A stretch of 64,000 bases of DNA from the NCBI RefSeq assembly GCF_932526225.1, contig NC_064038.1, forward strand, positions 4,588,001 to 4,652,000. The letters run 5' to 3'. The DNA comes from Nematostella vectensis. Taxonomy: Eukaryota > Cnidaria > Anthozoa > Actiniaria > Edwardsiidae. Of the stretch, positions 1 through 12,659 are shown piece by piece. The notes under the pieces are model-generated. The model was given only the letters and a program-made list of their open reading frames with translations. It did no database searches and had not been told where the DNA came from. Both the position numbers and the translations under genes were made by a program. Position 1 is the stretch's first letter. The number at the start of each line of letters is the position of its first letter.

Positions 1-704
1 AGTATCAAAGAAAGTATCGAAAAACTTTATAGGGCTATTTTTGCCTATTTGGAACATAAGGGTTATACATTATCAGTAGTAAAGCGCGAGCATTGATTGG
101 CCAAGAAGAGTTGGTTATTAAAGTACATATAAGCACGTTCGATGTTATCGCACGTTTGACGCCGTCTCTATGTTTACTAAATTCACTGTTGTTCTATAAA
201 ACAGGTAAATCCCTTTTTTGTGCGTCTGTTATCTAATAATCTTGGAATGACGTCACAATGTTTCATGAATAACATATACGCAACTCTACTCGGGCTAGTG
301 GGATCATGACACGATGTGATGTTATCCGGGGTCTGTTTTGTCAAATCAAGTTAAAGCCGCATTGTCACTAGTTCACTTGCGGAGGTCCGACGGAAACCTC
401 GACCGTTAAGATAAAAGAATCTATTAGAATCCGAGATATTTAACATGCCATCCGGTCTAGATTATCAATCACATCCACGAAGAAACTTGCAATAGACACA
501 CTGCTTTCAATATTTTGAAATATTTTTCGCGTTTTCCGTTAAAAATCATCGAAGATTGTTACGTAATCGACCGGAAGTAAACTGGTGACAACCCGGCTTT
601 AATTAGATCAAAACTAGTTGAAAATTGGGCGCATAAAGGCATTTTTTTTCACTTTCTACTTGCCGTCGCCGTTGCTCAAGCTCCCTTATGTGCTCTGACC
701 TCAG
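1..704. other. Intronic or upstream sequence, no exon seen
   Basis: This should be the intron preceding the first visible exon at 705. I see no convincing exon, repeat or RNA gene in it. Confidence 0.4.
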
Positions 705-3525
705 GTGGACAGTCTGAAGAGACAGCTTGACGCCGAGACCAGAGACAAGGACAAATGGCAGCAACAGTACTACACAGTCCAGGAAGAACTTATGAAAAAG
801 GTAACGGCTGGAAGATAGATATCGGCAACAGTCCTATTCAGTCCAGGAGGAAAAAGCTGAATCTCTTTTTTTAGCGCTATCGAATTTTCCGTTATGGTTT
901 CAAGCCATGCTTTTGAAGAGGGGATTGAGGTGTAAAATAGAAGAAAGAGTCAAGAGATGCTAAAGAACGGGCCTCTCTTTCTTCTCTCCTTTTGCCCATC
1001 CCTCCAAAACAAAAACAAAAATCTTTTTTGATTTGTTGAGCTTGGTTGAAGCGAGAAGATCAAGTGTCACATTTATATTTCTTGCAAATACTTACAGTTT
1101 ACTTGCTTCCTGTCTTGTTCTAAAGTATGTGAAATCCTTTTGTAGGCTCGCATGTTATCCGAGACCCGGGCCCTGCGCGGCCAAGCGGAGATTGCAGTGA
1201 GCGAAATAGAGGCTGCGGCCACACGACAATTACAGGGATTAGCCAATCAGAGCCATGCTACTATATCTGCACTGCAAGCCAAGCTAGAAAGAGCCAATGG
1301 CAAAGTGCAAGAGTTCCAGGCCTTTGTTCAAGTAAGTTTAGTTATGGTGCTGGTGAAGAGGAGAGTAAACAAGGTTTACATAACTATCAAGAACAAGTTT
1401 AAACATAAATCGTTGCCTATCTAGCTCTGTTCTACCCTAGTACCTTAGCCTGACCGAAAAATACCTCACGTCACGTTGAAATACCTCACTATACCCATAT
1501 CACCTTAACTGAGCTGATCTCACCTTACTTCCAGTTAATTCACCTCACCTCACCTTAACTTATCTCACCTCACGTTGAATTATACTTCACCTCATGTAAA
1601 CCTACCTAACCTTAACTCTCACCTTCTAGCCCCAGACTTCATCTCCGCTAAGCTCACCTTACCTTTTCACGCCTGACCTTCCCTCCCTCCATCCTTACAG
1701 AGCCTTGTCGATGAGCAGCTGTCCGGTCTGGATAAAATGGCACGCGCCGCTGAGCGCATGGAGGAGGCAGAGAGGAGAGATCAGCAGCGAAAGCCGTCCT
1801 CCCAGCAAGCACGTGACACGGCGTGCTCTATATTGAACCTGACCAGTAATGATCTGGACGAGATGATGAGAGATGACAATACCATGGTAAGATATACCAC
1901 GTGTTGTGATGATCACGTGACACGGCGTGCTCTATACTGAACCTGACCAGTAATGATCTGGACGAGATTACAATACCATGGTAAGATATACCACGTGGTG
2001 TGATGATCACGTGACACGACGTGCTCTATATTGAACCTGACCAGTAATGATCTGGACGAGATGATGAGAGATGACAATACCATGGTAAGATATACCACGT
2101 GTTGTGATGATCACGTGACACGACGTGCTTTATACTGAACCTGACCAGTAATGATCTGGACAAGATGACGAGAGATGACAATACCATGGTAAGATATACC
2201 ACGTGGTGTGATGATCACGTGACACGGCGTGCTCTATATTGAACCTGACCAGTAATGATCTGGACGAGATGATGAGAGATGACAATACCATGGTAAGATA
2301 TACCACGTGTTGTGATGATCACGTGACACGACGTGCTTTATACTGAACCTGACCAGTAATGATCTGGACAAGATGACGAGAGATGACAATACCATGGTAA
2401 GATATAGCACGTGGTGTGATGAGCACGTGACACGGCGTGCTCTATACTGAACTTGACCAGTAATGATCTGGACGAGATGATGAGAGATGACAATACCATG
2501 GTAAGATATACCACGTGGTGTGATGATCACGTGGCACGGCGTGCTCTATACTGAACCTAAGCAGTACCACCAATACCATGTTAAATTATTATAATATTAT
2601 ATTAAAATATTACGCGACATTATACAAGATGATGAACCATATGATGATGAACGTTTTGCGTGAACCTGGCTTATGTGCCTTTCTCGGTTTAGGAGAATGA
2701 GCGGCTAGCGCGGAAGAAAAGGGAAAACGAATGGAGAAAAAGACTCGATCACTCGCTGAAAAAAGAGGTATCTTAAATTCTACATCTACATTTCTAGTCT
2801 ATTATACATTGAATTCGTAAACCCTGTTAGCGTGTATCATGTTTTATAGAGCGTACATGTTCAGCGGTTATTGAAAACACCTGTCTTACTTAGGCTTCTA
2901 TTTGTGAAGTTGTAAAAACATAGTTAAGAGATTTGGGGTTTTCATTGTATATTTAGCGTGATACATGGCTTTTTGGATAAACGTTTAACAACGGATTTAA
3001 TTTGATGTAGTTACTTTTACACAAAGTACTTTAAACATGGATATTTTTTCGTCAAATATTGCCGAAGCAAATGACGCGAAAATATCATTACTCAAGTCAT
3101 ATAATAGAAGGACCAGAGAAGAAAGAATATCACCAAAAAAAAAGAAAGAAATTGTCACTCCTCTCTTTGCTCTTTGAATTCTGGAGCATGTTAGTTTAGA
3201 AAAGGCATTAGAAAAAATAGTTATCCTTTTAAAAAATATTCTACGTTCTACTTGGAGATATCGCGGAATTTAAGTGAGCAGAAAGATTGGTTTCAGCACA
3301 GCAAATGCGCAAATATTAAAGTGAAGCGAAATGTGCGCTTCTGAAATTCGCGAAGTTTTCACTAATGTTACCAGGAAATCTAACCCATGTTTGATTCCCT
3401 GGCACTTTTTGGTATTTTCGCAGGTTCCATTCGCTTCGTCTTTAGTGGGAGTCCTGTTAGATATCATCGAGGAGAGACTGGCACTAGCACGTCGCCATGC
3501 CAAGTCGACAAAGCCAAAGAGCTGA
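705..3525 (+). CDS. Coiled-coil protein, C-terminal five exons (5' end outside window)
   Basis: Five exons join in phase 0 throughout: 705-800, 1146-1331, 1701-1886, 2693-2767 and 3424-3525, each flanked by AG/GT, ending at TGA 3523-3525. They encode about 214 residues, very rich in E, K, R, Q, A and L with heptad-like spacing, so a long coiled coil is likely. Exon 3 carries a distinctive segment around ACSILNLTSNDLDEMM, followed by a basic stretch (ENERLARKKRENEW) and a final amphipathic helix (LVGVLLDIIEERLALARR). This looks like the tail of a large centrosomal or ciliary coiled-coil protein. A centlein-type protein is a weak guess that I could not confirm. No enzymatic or membrane motif is visible. 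The intron after exon 3 is filled by tandem copies of that exon's own 3' end (see separate entry). Earlier exons must lie to the left of base 1. Confidence 0.7.
1440..1690 (+). repeat. Degenerate CACCTTA/CACCTCA-type simple repeat in intron
   Basis: The intron between exons 2 and 3 of the coiled-coil gene holds many loose repetitions of acctcac and caccttaact, giving a strongly pyrimidine-biased + strand just before the acceptor at 1699-1700. Confidence 0.6.
1810..2575 (+). repeat. 104-bp tandem repeat made of an exon 3' end plus its splice donor
   Basis: The motif cacgtg(a)cacg recurs at 1810, 1914, 2008, 2112, 2216, 2320, 2424 and 2528. Spacing is 104 bp except one 94-bp unit with an internal deletion. 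Each unit holds the last 77 nt of the exon ending at 1886, then a donor reading ATG|gtaagata, then about 27 nt of intron. The first unit is the real exon end. The later units carry in-frame stops if read through and lack an obvious acceptor of their own. The last unit decays near 2550-2575. Confidence 0.93.
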
Positions 3526-4184
3526 CGTCAGGTAGCTCATATGTACAGAGATTAGCGGATTTTTAAATGATGTCATTTATATACATTTTTCACAAATAAA
3601 CATTATAGCGGAGCTCGCATGACCCGGACTTTAGGGACGGAGCATCTGATATTTGAGTAAGGCTGAGAAGTAAGGCTGCGAAACGCCACATCCTTAGGGG
3701 AATAATTTAAAGCAAAAAATAATAATTAGCCATTCCCACTCCCGTCAAATATAAATGGTACGTCTGTTACTTACGGATTACGGATCGGGTTCTCCATGAT
3801 GAATCACCATCCTCCGAGCTAGCAGACTACGGGATGTATACCCAGTATCTATTTTGTGAACTTTGGTAACTACAAAAAGATGTCGCGGGCCTACTCTCAG
3901 CGTTATTTAGATTTGTGGTACGATTTTCGAAAGACTTCTTGAATGGAGGCCAAACAAATTTCATGATTTCTGTTTACATAAATTAAGCTCATGGGAGTAC
4001 GAAAAGGGACGCGGAATGAATACTGATCTTCAACAGCCTCTGCCAGCCGCCATTTTGTCATCCTAGCAAAGTACCAAGTGCCAAAAAACATCCATTTCCA
4101 TCGGCTGATATGGGAAAGCCAACCCGGTATTTACGATCGAATTTGGTAAATAAAGTTAATTGGTAAACAAAAATACTGGAAACA
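3526..4184. other. 3' flank of the coiled-coil gene, no feature seen
   Basis: This interval probably holds the 3' UTR and spacer. No credible ORF or repeat is visible before the minisatellite begins. Confidence 0.4.
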
Positions 4185-4225
4185 CAACATGCCTCAGCAC
4201 GCCAAACAACATCAACACAACATAG

Positions 4226-4333
4226 TCATAACAAACCATACAATATCATCACAACATTGTCGTAACAAACCATACAATATCATCACAACATTGTCGTAAC
4301 AAACCATACAATATCATCACAACATTGTCATGA
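4226..4333 (+). repeat. 34-bp tandem repeat at the edge of the large array
   Basis: Three copies of a 34-bp unit containing aaccatacaatatcatcac and aacattgtcgt abut the left side of the 66-bp array. The unit shares CAACA/ACAAAC composition with the larger repeat but has its own period, so it is either a separate expansion or a diverged edge of the same satellite. Confidence 0.8.
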
Positions 4334-5100
4334 CACAAACATACTGAACACACAACATGCCTTACCACACAGCACATCAACACAACACAGCTATAACAAA
4401 CATACTGACAACACACAACATGCCTTACCACGCAACGCAACATCAACACAACATAGCTATAACAAACATACTGACAACACACAACATGTCTCACCACACA
4501 ACACGACATCACCACAACATAGCTATAACAAACATACTGACAACACACAACATGCCTTACCACACAACGCGACATGAACACAACATAACTATAACAAACA
4601 TACTGACAACACACAACATGCCTCACCACACAACACGACATCAACACAACACAGCTATAACAAACATACTGACAACACACAACATGCCTTACCACACAAC
4701 GCAACATCAACACAACATAGCTATAACAAACATACTGACAACACACAACATGCCTTACCACACAACACGACATCAACACAACACAGCTATAACAAACATA
4801 CTGACAACACACCTCACCACACAACGCGACATCAACACAACACAGCTATAACAAACATACTGACAACACACAACACGCCTTACCACACTACACAACATCA
4901 ACACAACATAGCTATAACAAACATACTGACAACACACAACACGCCTTACCACACAACGCGACATCAACACAACATAGCTATAACAAACATACTGACAACA
5001 CACAACATGCCTTACCACACAACACGACATCAACACAACACAGCTATAACAAACATACTGACAACACACAACACGCCTTACCACAAAACGCGACATCAAC

Positions 5101-5570
5101 ACAACATAGCTATAACAAACATACTGACAACACACAACATGCCTTACCACACAACACGACATCAACACAACATAGCTATACAAACATACTGACAACACAC
5201 AACATGCCTTACCACACAGCACGACATCAACACAACATAGCTATAACAAACATACTGACAACACACAACATGCCTTACCACACAGCACGACATCAACACA
5301 ACATAGCTATAACAAACATACTGACAACACACAATATGCCTTACCACACAACACGACATCAACACAACATAGCTATAACAAACATACTGACAACACACAA
5401 CACGACATCAACACAACATAGCTATAACAAACATACTGACAACACACAACATGCCTCACCACACAACACGACACCAACACAACATAGCTATAACAAAAAT
5501 ACTGACAACACACAACACGACATTAACATAACATAGCTATAACAAACATACTGACAACACACAACATGCC
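5101..5570 (+). repeat. Duplicated block within the minisatellite, left copy
   Basis: The order of variant units here matches 10600-11069 at a constant offset of 5,499 bp, including rare changes (aatatgcc, the caccaacac unit, aaaaatactg, attaacataac). This shows a multi-unit copy event within the array, not independent mutation. Just left of the shared block the right-hand copy holds about three extra units. Confidence 0.85.
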
Positions 5571-8500
5571 TCACCACACAACACGACATCAACAAAACAT
5601 AGCTGTAACAAACATACTGACAATACACAACATGCCTTACCACACAACACGACATCAACACAACATAGCTATAACAAACATACTGACAACACACATGTCT
5701 TACCACACAACACGACATCAACACAACATAGCTATAACAAACATACTGACAACACACAACATGTCTTACCACACAACACGACATCAACACAACATAGCTA
5801 TAACAAACATCCTGACAACACACAACATGCCTTACCACACAACACGACATTAACACAGCATAGCTATACAAACATACTGACAACACACAACATGCCTTAC
5901 CACACAACGCGACATCAACACAACATAGATATAACAAACATACTGACAACACACAACATGCCTTACCACACAACACGACATCAACACAACTATAACAAAC
6001 ATACTGACAACACACAACACGCCTTACCACACAACACGACATCAACACAACACAGCTATAACAAACATACTGACAACACACAACATGCCTTACCACACAG
6101 CACATCAACACAACATAGCTATAACAAACATACTGACAACACACAACATGCCTTACCACACAACGCGACATGAACACAACATAGCTATAACAAACATACT
6201 GACAACACACAACATGCCTCACCACACAACACGACATCAACACAACACATACTGACAACACACAACACGCCTTACCACACAACGCGACATCAACACAACA
6301 TAGCTATAACAAACATACTGACAACACACAACATGCCTTACCACAAAACACGACATTAACACAACATAGCTATAACAAACATACTGACAACACACAACAT
6401 GCCTTACCACACAGCACGACATCACCACAACATAGCTATAACAAACATACTGACAACACACAACACGACATTAACACAACATAGCTATAACAAACATACT
6501 GACAACACACAACATTCCTCACCACACAACACGACATCAACACAACATAGCTTTAACAAACATACTGACAACACACAACATGCCTTACCACACAACACGA
6601 CATGAACACAACATAGCTATAACAAACATACTGACAACACACAACATTCCTTACCACACAACGCGACATCAACACAACATAGCTAAAAAAAACTGACACA
6701 ACACAGCACGACATGAACACAACATAACATAGCTATAACAAACATACTGACAACACACAACATGCCTCACAACACGACATCAACACAACATACCTATAAC
6801 AAACATACTGACAACACACAACATACCTTACCACACAACGCGACATAAACACAGCATAGCTATAACAAACATACTGACAACACACAACATGCCTTACCAC
6901 AAAACACGACATGAACACAACATAGCTATAACAAACATACTGACAACACACAACATGCCTTACCACACAAAGCGACATAAACACAGCATAGCTATAGCAA
7001 ACATACTGACAACACACAACATGCCTTACCACGCAGCACGACATCACCACAACATAGCTATAACAAACATACTGACAACACACAACATAGTTATAACAAA
7101 CATACTGACAACACACAACATGCCTCACCACACAACACGACATCAACACAACATAGCTATAACAAACATACTGACAACACACAACATGCCTTACCACACA
7201 ACAGGACATGAACACAACATAGCTATTACAAGCATACTGACAACACACAACATTCCTTACCACACAACGCGACATCAACACAACATAGCTAAAAAAAACT
7301 GACACAACACAGCACGACATGAACACAACATAACATAGCTATAACAAACATACTGACAACACACAACATGCCTCACCACACAACACGACATCAACACAAC
7401 ATAGCTATAACAAACATACTGACAACACACAACATGCCTCACCACACAACACAACATTAACACAACATAGCTATAACAAACATACTGACAACACACAACA
7501 TGTCTTACCACACAACACGACATCAACACAACATAGCTATGACAAACATACTGACAACACACAACATGCCTTACCACACAGCACATCAACACAACATAGC
7601 TATAACAAACATACTGACAACACACAACATGCCTTACCACACAACGCGACATGAACACAACATAGCTATAACAAACATACTGACAACACACAACATGACT
7701 GACCACACAACGCGACATCAACACAACATAGCTATAACAAACATACTGACAACACACACCATGCCTTACCACACAACACGACATCAACACAACATAGCTA
7801 TAACAAACATACTGACAATACACAACATGCCTTACCACACAACACGACATCAACACAACATAGCTATAACAAACATACTGACAACACACAACATGCCTTA
7901 CCACACAACACGACATCAACACAACATAGCTATAACAAACATACTGACAACACACAACATGCCTTACCACACAACACGACATTAACACAACATAGCTATA
8001 ACAAACATACTGACAACACACAACATGCCTTACCACACAACACGACATTAACACAGCATAGCTATACAAACATACTGACAACACACAACACGCCTTACCA
8101 CACAACACAACATCAACACAACATAGCCATAACAAACATACTGACAACACACAACATGCCTCACCACACAACACGACATCAACACAACATAGCTATAACA
8201 AACATACTGACAACACACAACATGTCTTACCACACAACACGACATCAACACAACATAGCTATAACAAACATACTGACAACACACAACATGCCTTACCACA
8301 CAACACGACATCAACACAACATAGCTATAACAAACATACTGACAACACACAACATGCCTTACCACACAACACGACATCAACACAACATAGCTATAACAAA
8401 CATACTGACAACACACAACATGACTGACCACACAACGCGACATAAACACAGCATAGCTATAACAAACATACTGACAACACACAACATGCCTTACCACACA

Positions 8501-10599
8501 GCACGACATCACCACAACATAGCTATGACAAACATACTGACAACACACAACACGACATTAACACAACATAGCTATAACAAACATACTGACAACACACAAC
8601 ATGCCTTACCACACAACACGACATCAACGCAACATAGCTATAACAAACATACTGACAACACACAACGTGCCTCACCACACAGCACATCAACACAACATAG
8701 CTATAACAAACATATTGACGACACACAACATGCCTCACCACACAACACATCAACAAAACATAGCTATAACAAACATACTGACAACACACAACATGCCTTA
8801 CCACACAACACGACATCAGCACAACATAGCTATAACAAACATACTGACAATACACAACATGCCTTACCACACAACACGACATCAACACAACATAGCTATA
8901 ACAAACATACTGACAATACACAACATGCCTTACCTCACAACACGACATCAACACAACATAGCTATAACAAACATACTGACAACACACAACATGCCTTACC
9001 ACACAACACGACATCAACACAACATAGCTATAACAAACATACTGACAACACACAACATGCCTTACCACACAACACGACATTAACACAGCATAGCTATAAC
9101 AAACATCCTGACAACACACAACATGCCTCACCACACAACACGACATCAACACAACATAGCTATAACAAACATACTGACAATACACAACATGCCTTACCAC
9201 ACAACACGACATCACCACAACATAGCTATAACAAACATACTGACAACACACAACATGCCTTACCACACAACACGACATCAACACAACATAGCTATAACAA
9301 ACATACTGACAATACACAACATGCCTTACCACACAACACGACATCAACACAACATAGCTATAACAAACATACTGACAACACACAACATGCCTTACCACAC
9401 AACACGACATCAACACAACATAGCTATACAAACATACTGACAACACACAACATGCCTTACCACACAACACGACATTAACACAGCATAGCTATACAAACAT
9501 ACTGACAACACACAACATGCCTTACCACACAACGCGACATCAACACAACATAGCTATAACAAACATATTGACAACACACAACATGCCTTACCACACAACG
9601 CGACATCAACACAACACAGCTATAACAAACATACTGACAACACACAACACGCCTTACCACACAACACAACATCAACACAACATAGCCATAACAAACATAC
9701 TGACAACACACAACATGCCTCACCACACAACACGACATCAACACAACATAGCTATAACAAACATACTGACAACACACAACATGTCTTACCACACAACGCG
9801 ACATAAACACAGCATAGCTATAACAAACATACTGACAACACACAACATGTCTTACCACACAACACGACATTAACACAACATAGCTATAACAAACATACTG
9901 ACAACACACAACATGCCTTACCACACAACACGACATTAACACAGCATAGCTATACAAACATACTGACAACACACAACACGCCTTACCACACAACACAACA
10001 TCAACACAACATAGCCATAACAAACATACTGACAACACACAACATGCCTCACCACACAACACGACATCAACACAACATAGCTATAACAAACATACTGACA
10101 ACACACAACATGTCTTACCACACAACACGACATCAACACAACATAGCTATAACAAACATACTGACAACACACAACATGCCTTACCACACAACACAACATC
10201 AACACAACATAGCTATAACAAACATACTGACAACACACAACACGCCTTACCACACAACGCGACATCAACACAACATAGCTATAACAAACATACTGACAAC
10301 ACACAACATGCCTTACCACACAACACGACATCAACACAACACAGCTATAACAAACATACTGACAACACACAACACGCCTTACCACAAAACGCGACATCAA
10401 CACAACATAGCTATAACAAACATACTGACAACACACAACACGCCTTACCACACAACGCGACATCAACACAACATAGCTATAACAAACATACTGACAACAC
10501 ACAACATGCCTTACCACACAACACGACATCAACACAACATAGCTATAACAAACATACTGACAACACACAACATGCCTTACCACACAACACGACATCAAC

Positions 10600-11069
10600 A
10601 CAACATAGCTATAACAAACATACTGACAACACACAACATGCCTTACCACACAACACGACATCAACACAACATAGCTATACAAACATACTGACAACACACA
10701 ACATGCCTTACCACACAGCACGACATCAACACAACATAGCTATAACAAACATACTGACAACACACAACATGCCTTACCACACAGCACGACATCAACACAA
10801 CATAGCTATAACAAACATACTGACAACACACAATATGCCTTACCACACAACACGACATCAACACAACATAGCTATAACAAACATACTGACAACACACAAC
10901 ACGACATCAACACAACATAGCTATAACAAACATACTGACAACACACAACATGCCTCACCACACAACACGACACCAACACAACATAGCTATAACAAAAATA
11001 CTGACAACACACAACACGACATTAACATAACATAGCTATAACAAACATACTGACAACACACAACATGCC
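10600..11069 (+). repeat. Duplicated block within the minisatellite, right copy
   Basis: This is the partner of 5101-5570. The copies part after about 11069, where the right copy continues with ccttacc and the left with cctcacc. Confidence 0.85.
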
Positions 11070-12659
11070 TTACCACACAACGCGAAATAAACACAGCATA
11101 GCTATAACAAACATACTGACAACACACAACATGCCTTACCACACAGCACGACATCACCACAACATAGCTATAACAAACATACTGACAACACGCAACACGA
11201 CATTAACACAACATAGCTATAACAAACATACTGACAACACACAACATGCCTTACCACACAACGTGAAATAAACAAAGCATAGCTATAACAAACATACTGA
11301 CAACACACAACATGCCTTACCACACAGCACAACATCACCACAACATAGCTATAACAAACATACTGACAACACACAACACGCCTTACCTCACAACACGACA
11401 TCAACACAACATAGCTATAACAAACATACTGACAACACACAACATGCCTTACCACACAACACGACATCAACACAACATAGCTATAACAAACATCCTGACA
11501 ACACACAACATGCCTTACCACACAACACGACATTAACACAGCATAGCTATACAAACATACTGACAACACACAACATGCCTTACCACACAACGCGACATCA
11601 ACACAACATAGCTATAACAAACATACTGACAACACACAACATGCCTGACCACAAAACGCGACATGAACACAACATAGCTATAACAAACATACTGAACACA
11701 CACAACATGCCTCACCACACAAACCGACATCAACACAACACAGCTATAACAAACATACTGACAACACACCTCACCACACAACACGACATCAACACAACAT
11801 AGATATAACAAACATACTTACAACACACAACATGCCTTACCACAAAACGCGACATGAACACAACATAGCTATAACAAACATACTGACAACACACAACATG
11901 CCTTACCACACAACACGACATCAACACAACACAGCTATAACAAACATACTGACAATACACAACATGCCTTACCACACAACACGACATCAACACAACATAG
12001 CTATAACAAAAATACTGACAACACACCTCACCACACAACGCGACATCAACACAACACAGCTATAACAAACATACTGACAACACACAACACGCCTTACCAC
12101 ACAACGCAACATCAACACAACATAGCTATAACAAACATACTGACAACACACTACATGCCTTACCACACAACGCGACATCAACACAACATAGCTATAACAA
12201 ACATACTGACAACACACAACATGCCTTACCACACAGCACGACATCACCACAACATAGCTATAACAAACATACTGACAACACACCTCACCACACAACACGA
12301 CATCAACACAACATAGCTATAACAAACATACTGACAACACACAACATGCCTCACCACACAACACGACATCAACACAACATAGCTATAACAAAAATACTGA
12401 CAACACACAACACGACATGAACACAACACGACATCAACACAACATAGCTATAACAAACATACTGACAACACACAACATGCCTTACCACACAACACGACAT
12501 CAACACAACATAGATATAACAAACATACTGACAACACACAACATGCCTCACCACAAAACGCGACATGAACACAACATAGCTATAACAAACATACTGACAA
12601 CACACAACATGCCTTACCACACAACACGACATGGACACAACATAACGTAGGCATAACAT

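Larger units (their letters stand above)
4340..12650 (+). repeat. Large minisatellite, 66-bp unit, about 125 copies
   Basis: The unit begins atgccttaccacacaacacg, passes through the short palindrome atagctat, and ends ctgacaacacacaac. The + strand has only about 4 G per 66 bases. The array runs about 8.3 kb. Variant units are common: ones lacking the ccttaccacac part (about 45 bp), 65-bp ones reading tatacaaac, units with acgcgac, agcacgac or attaacac, and one aberrant unit with gctaaaaaaaactg. Because 66 is divisible by 3, frames stay open over many units on both strands, producing long His/Thr/Asn-rich (+) and Cys/Val/Tyr-rich (-) readings. I treat those as artefacts of the period, not genes. 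Confidence 0.97.

Noticed and set aside
8156..9478. 440-codon His/Thr/Asn-rich ORF and the similar long Cys/Val-rich ORFs on the other strand across 4249-12650
   Set aside because: They arise because the 66-bp repeat period is divisible by 3. Frames open and close with 1-nt variants, there is no promoter or splice context, and both strands are equally open.
4340..12650. CRISPR-like repeat array
   Set aside because: Units are directly adjacent with no unique spacers, and the surrounding genes are eukaryotic.
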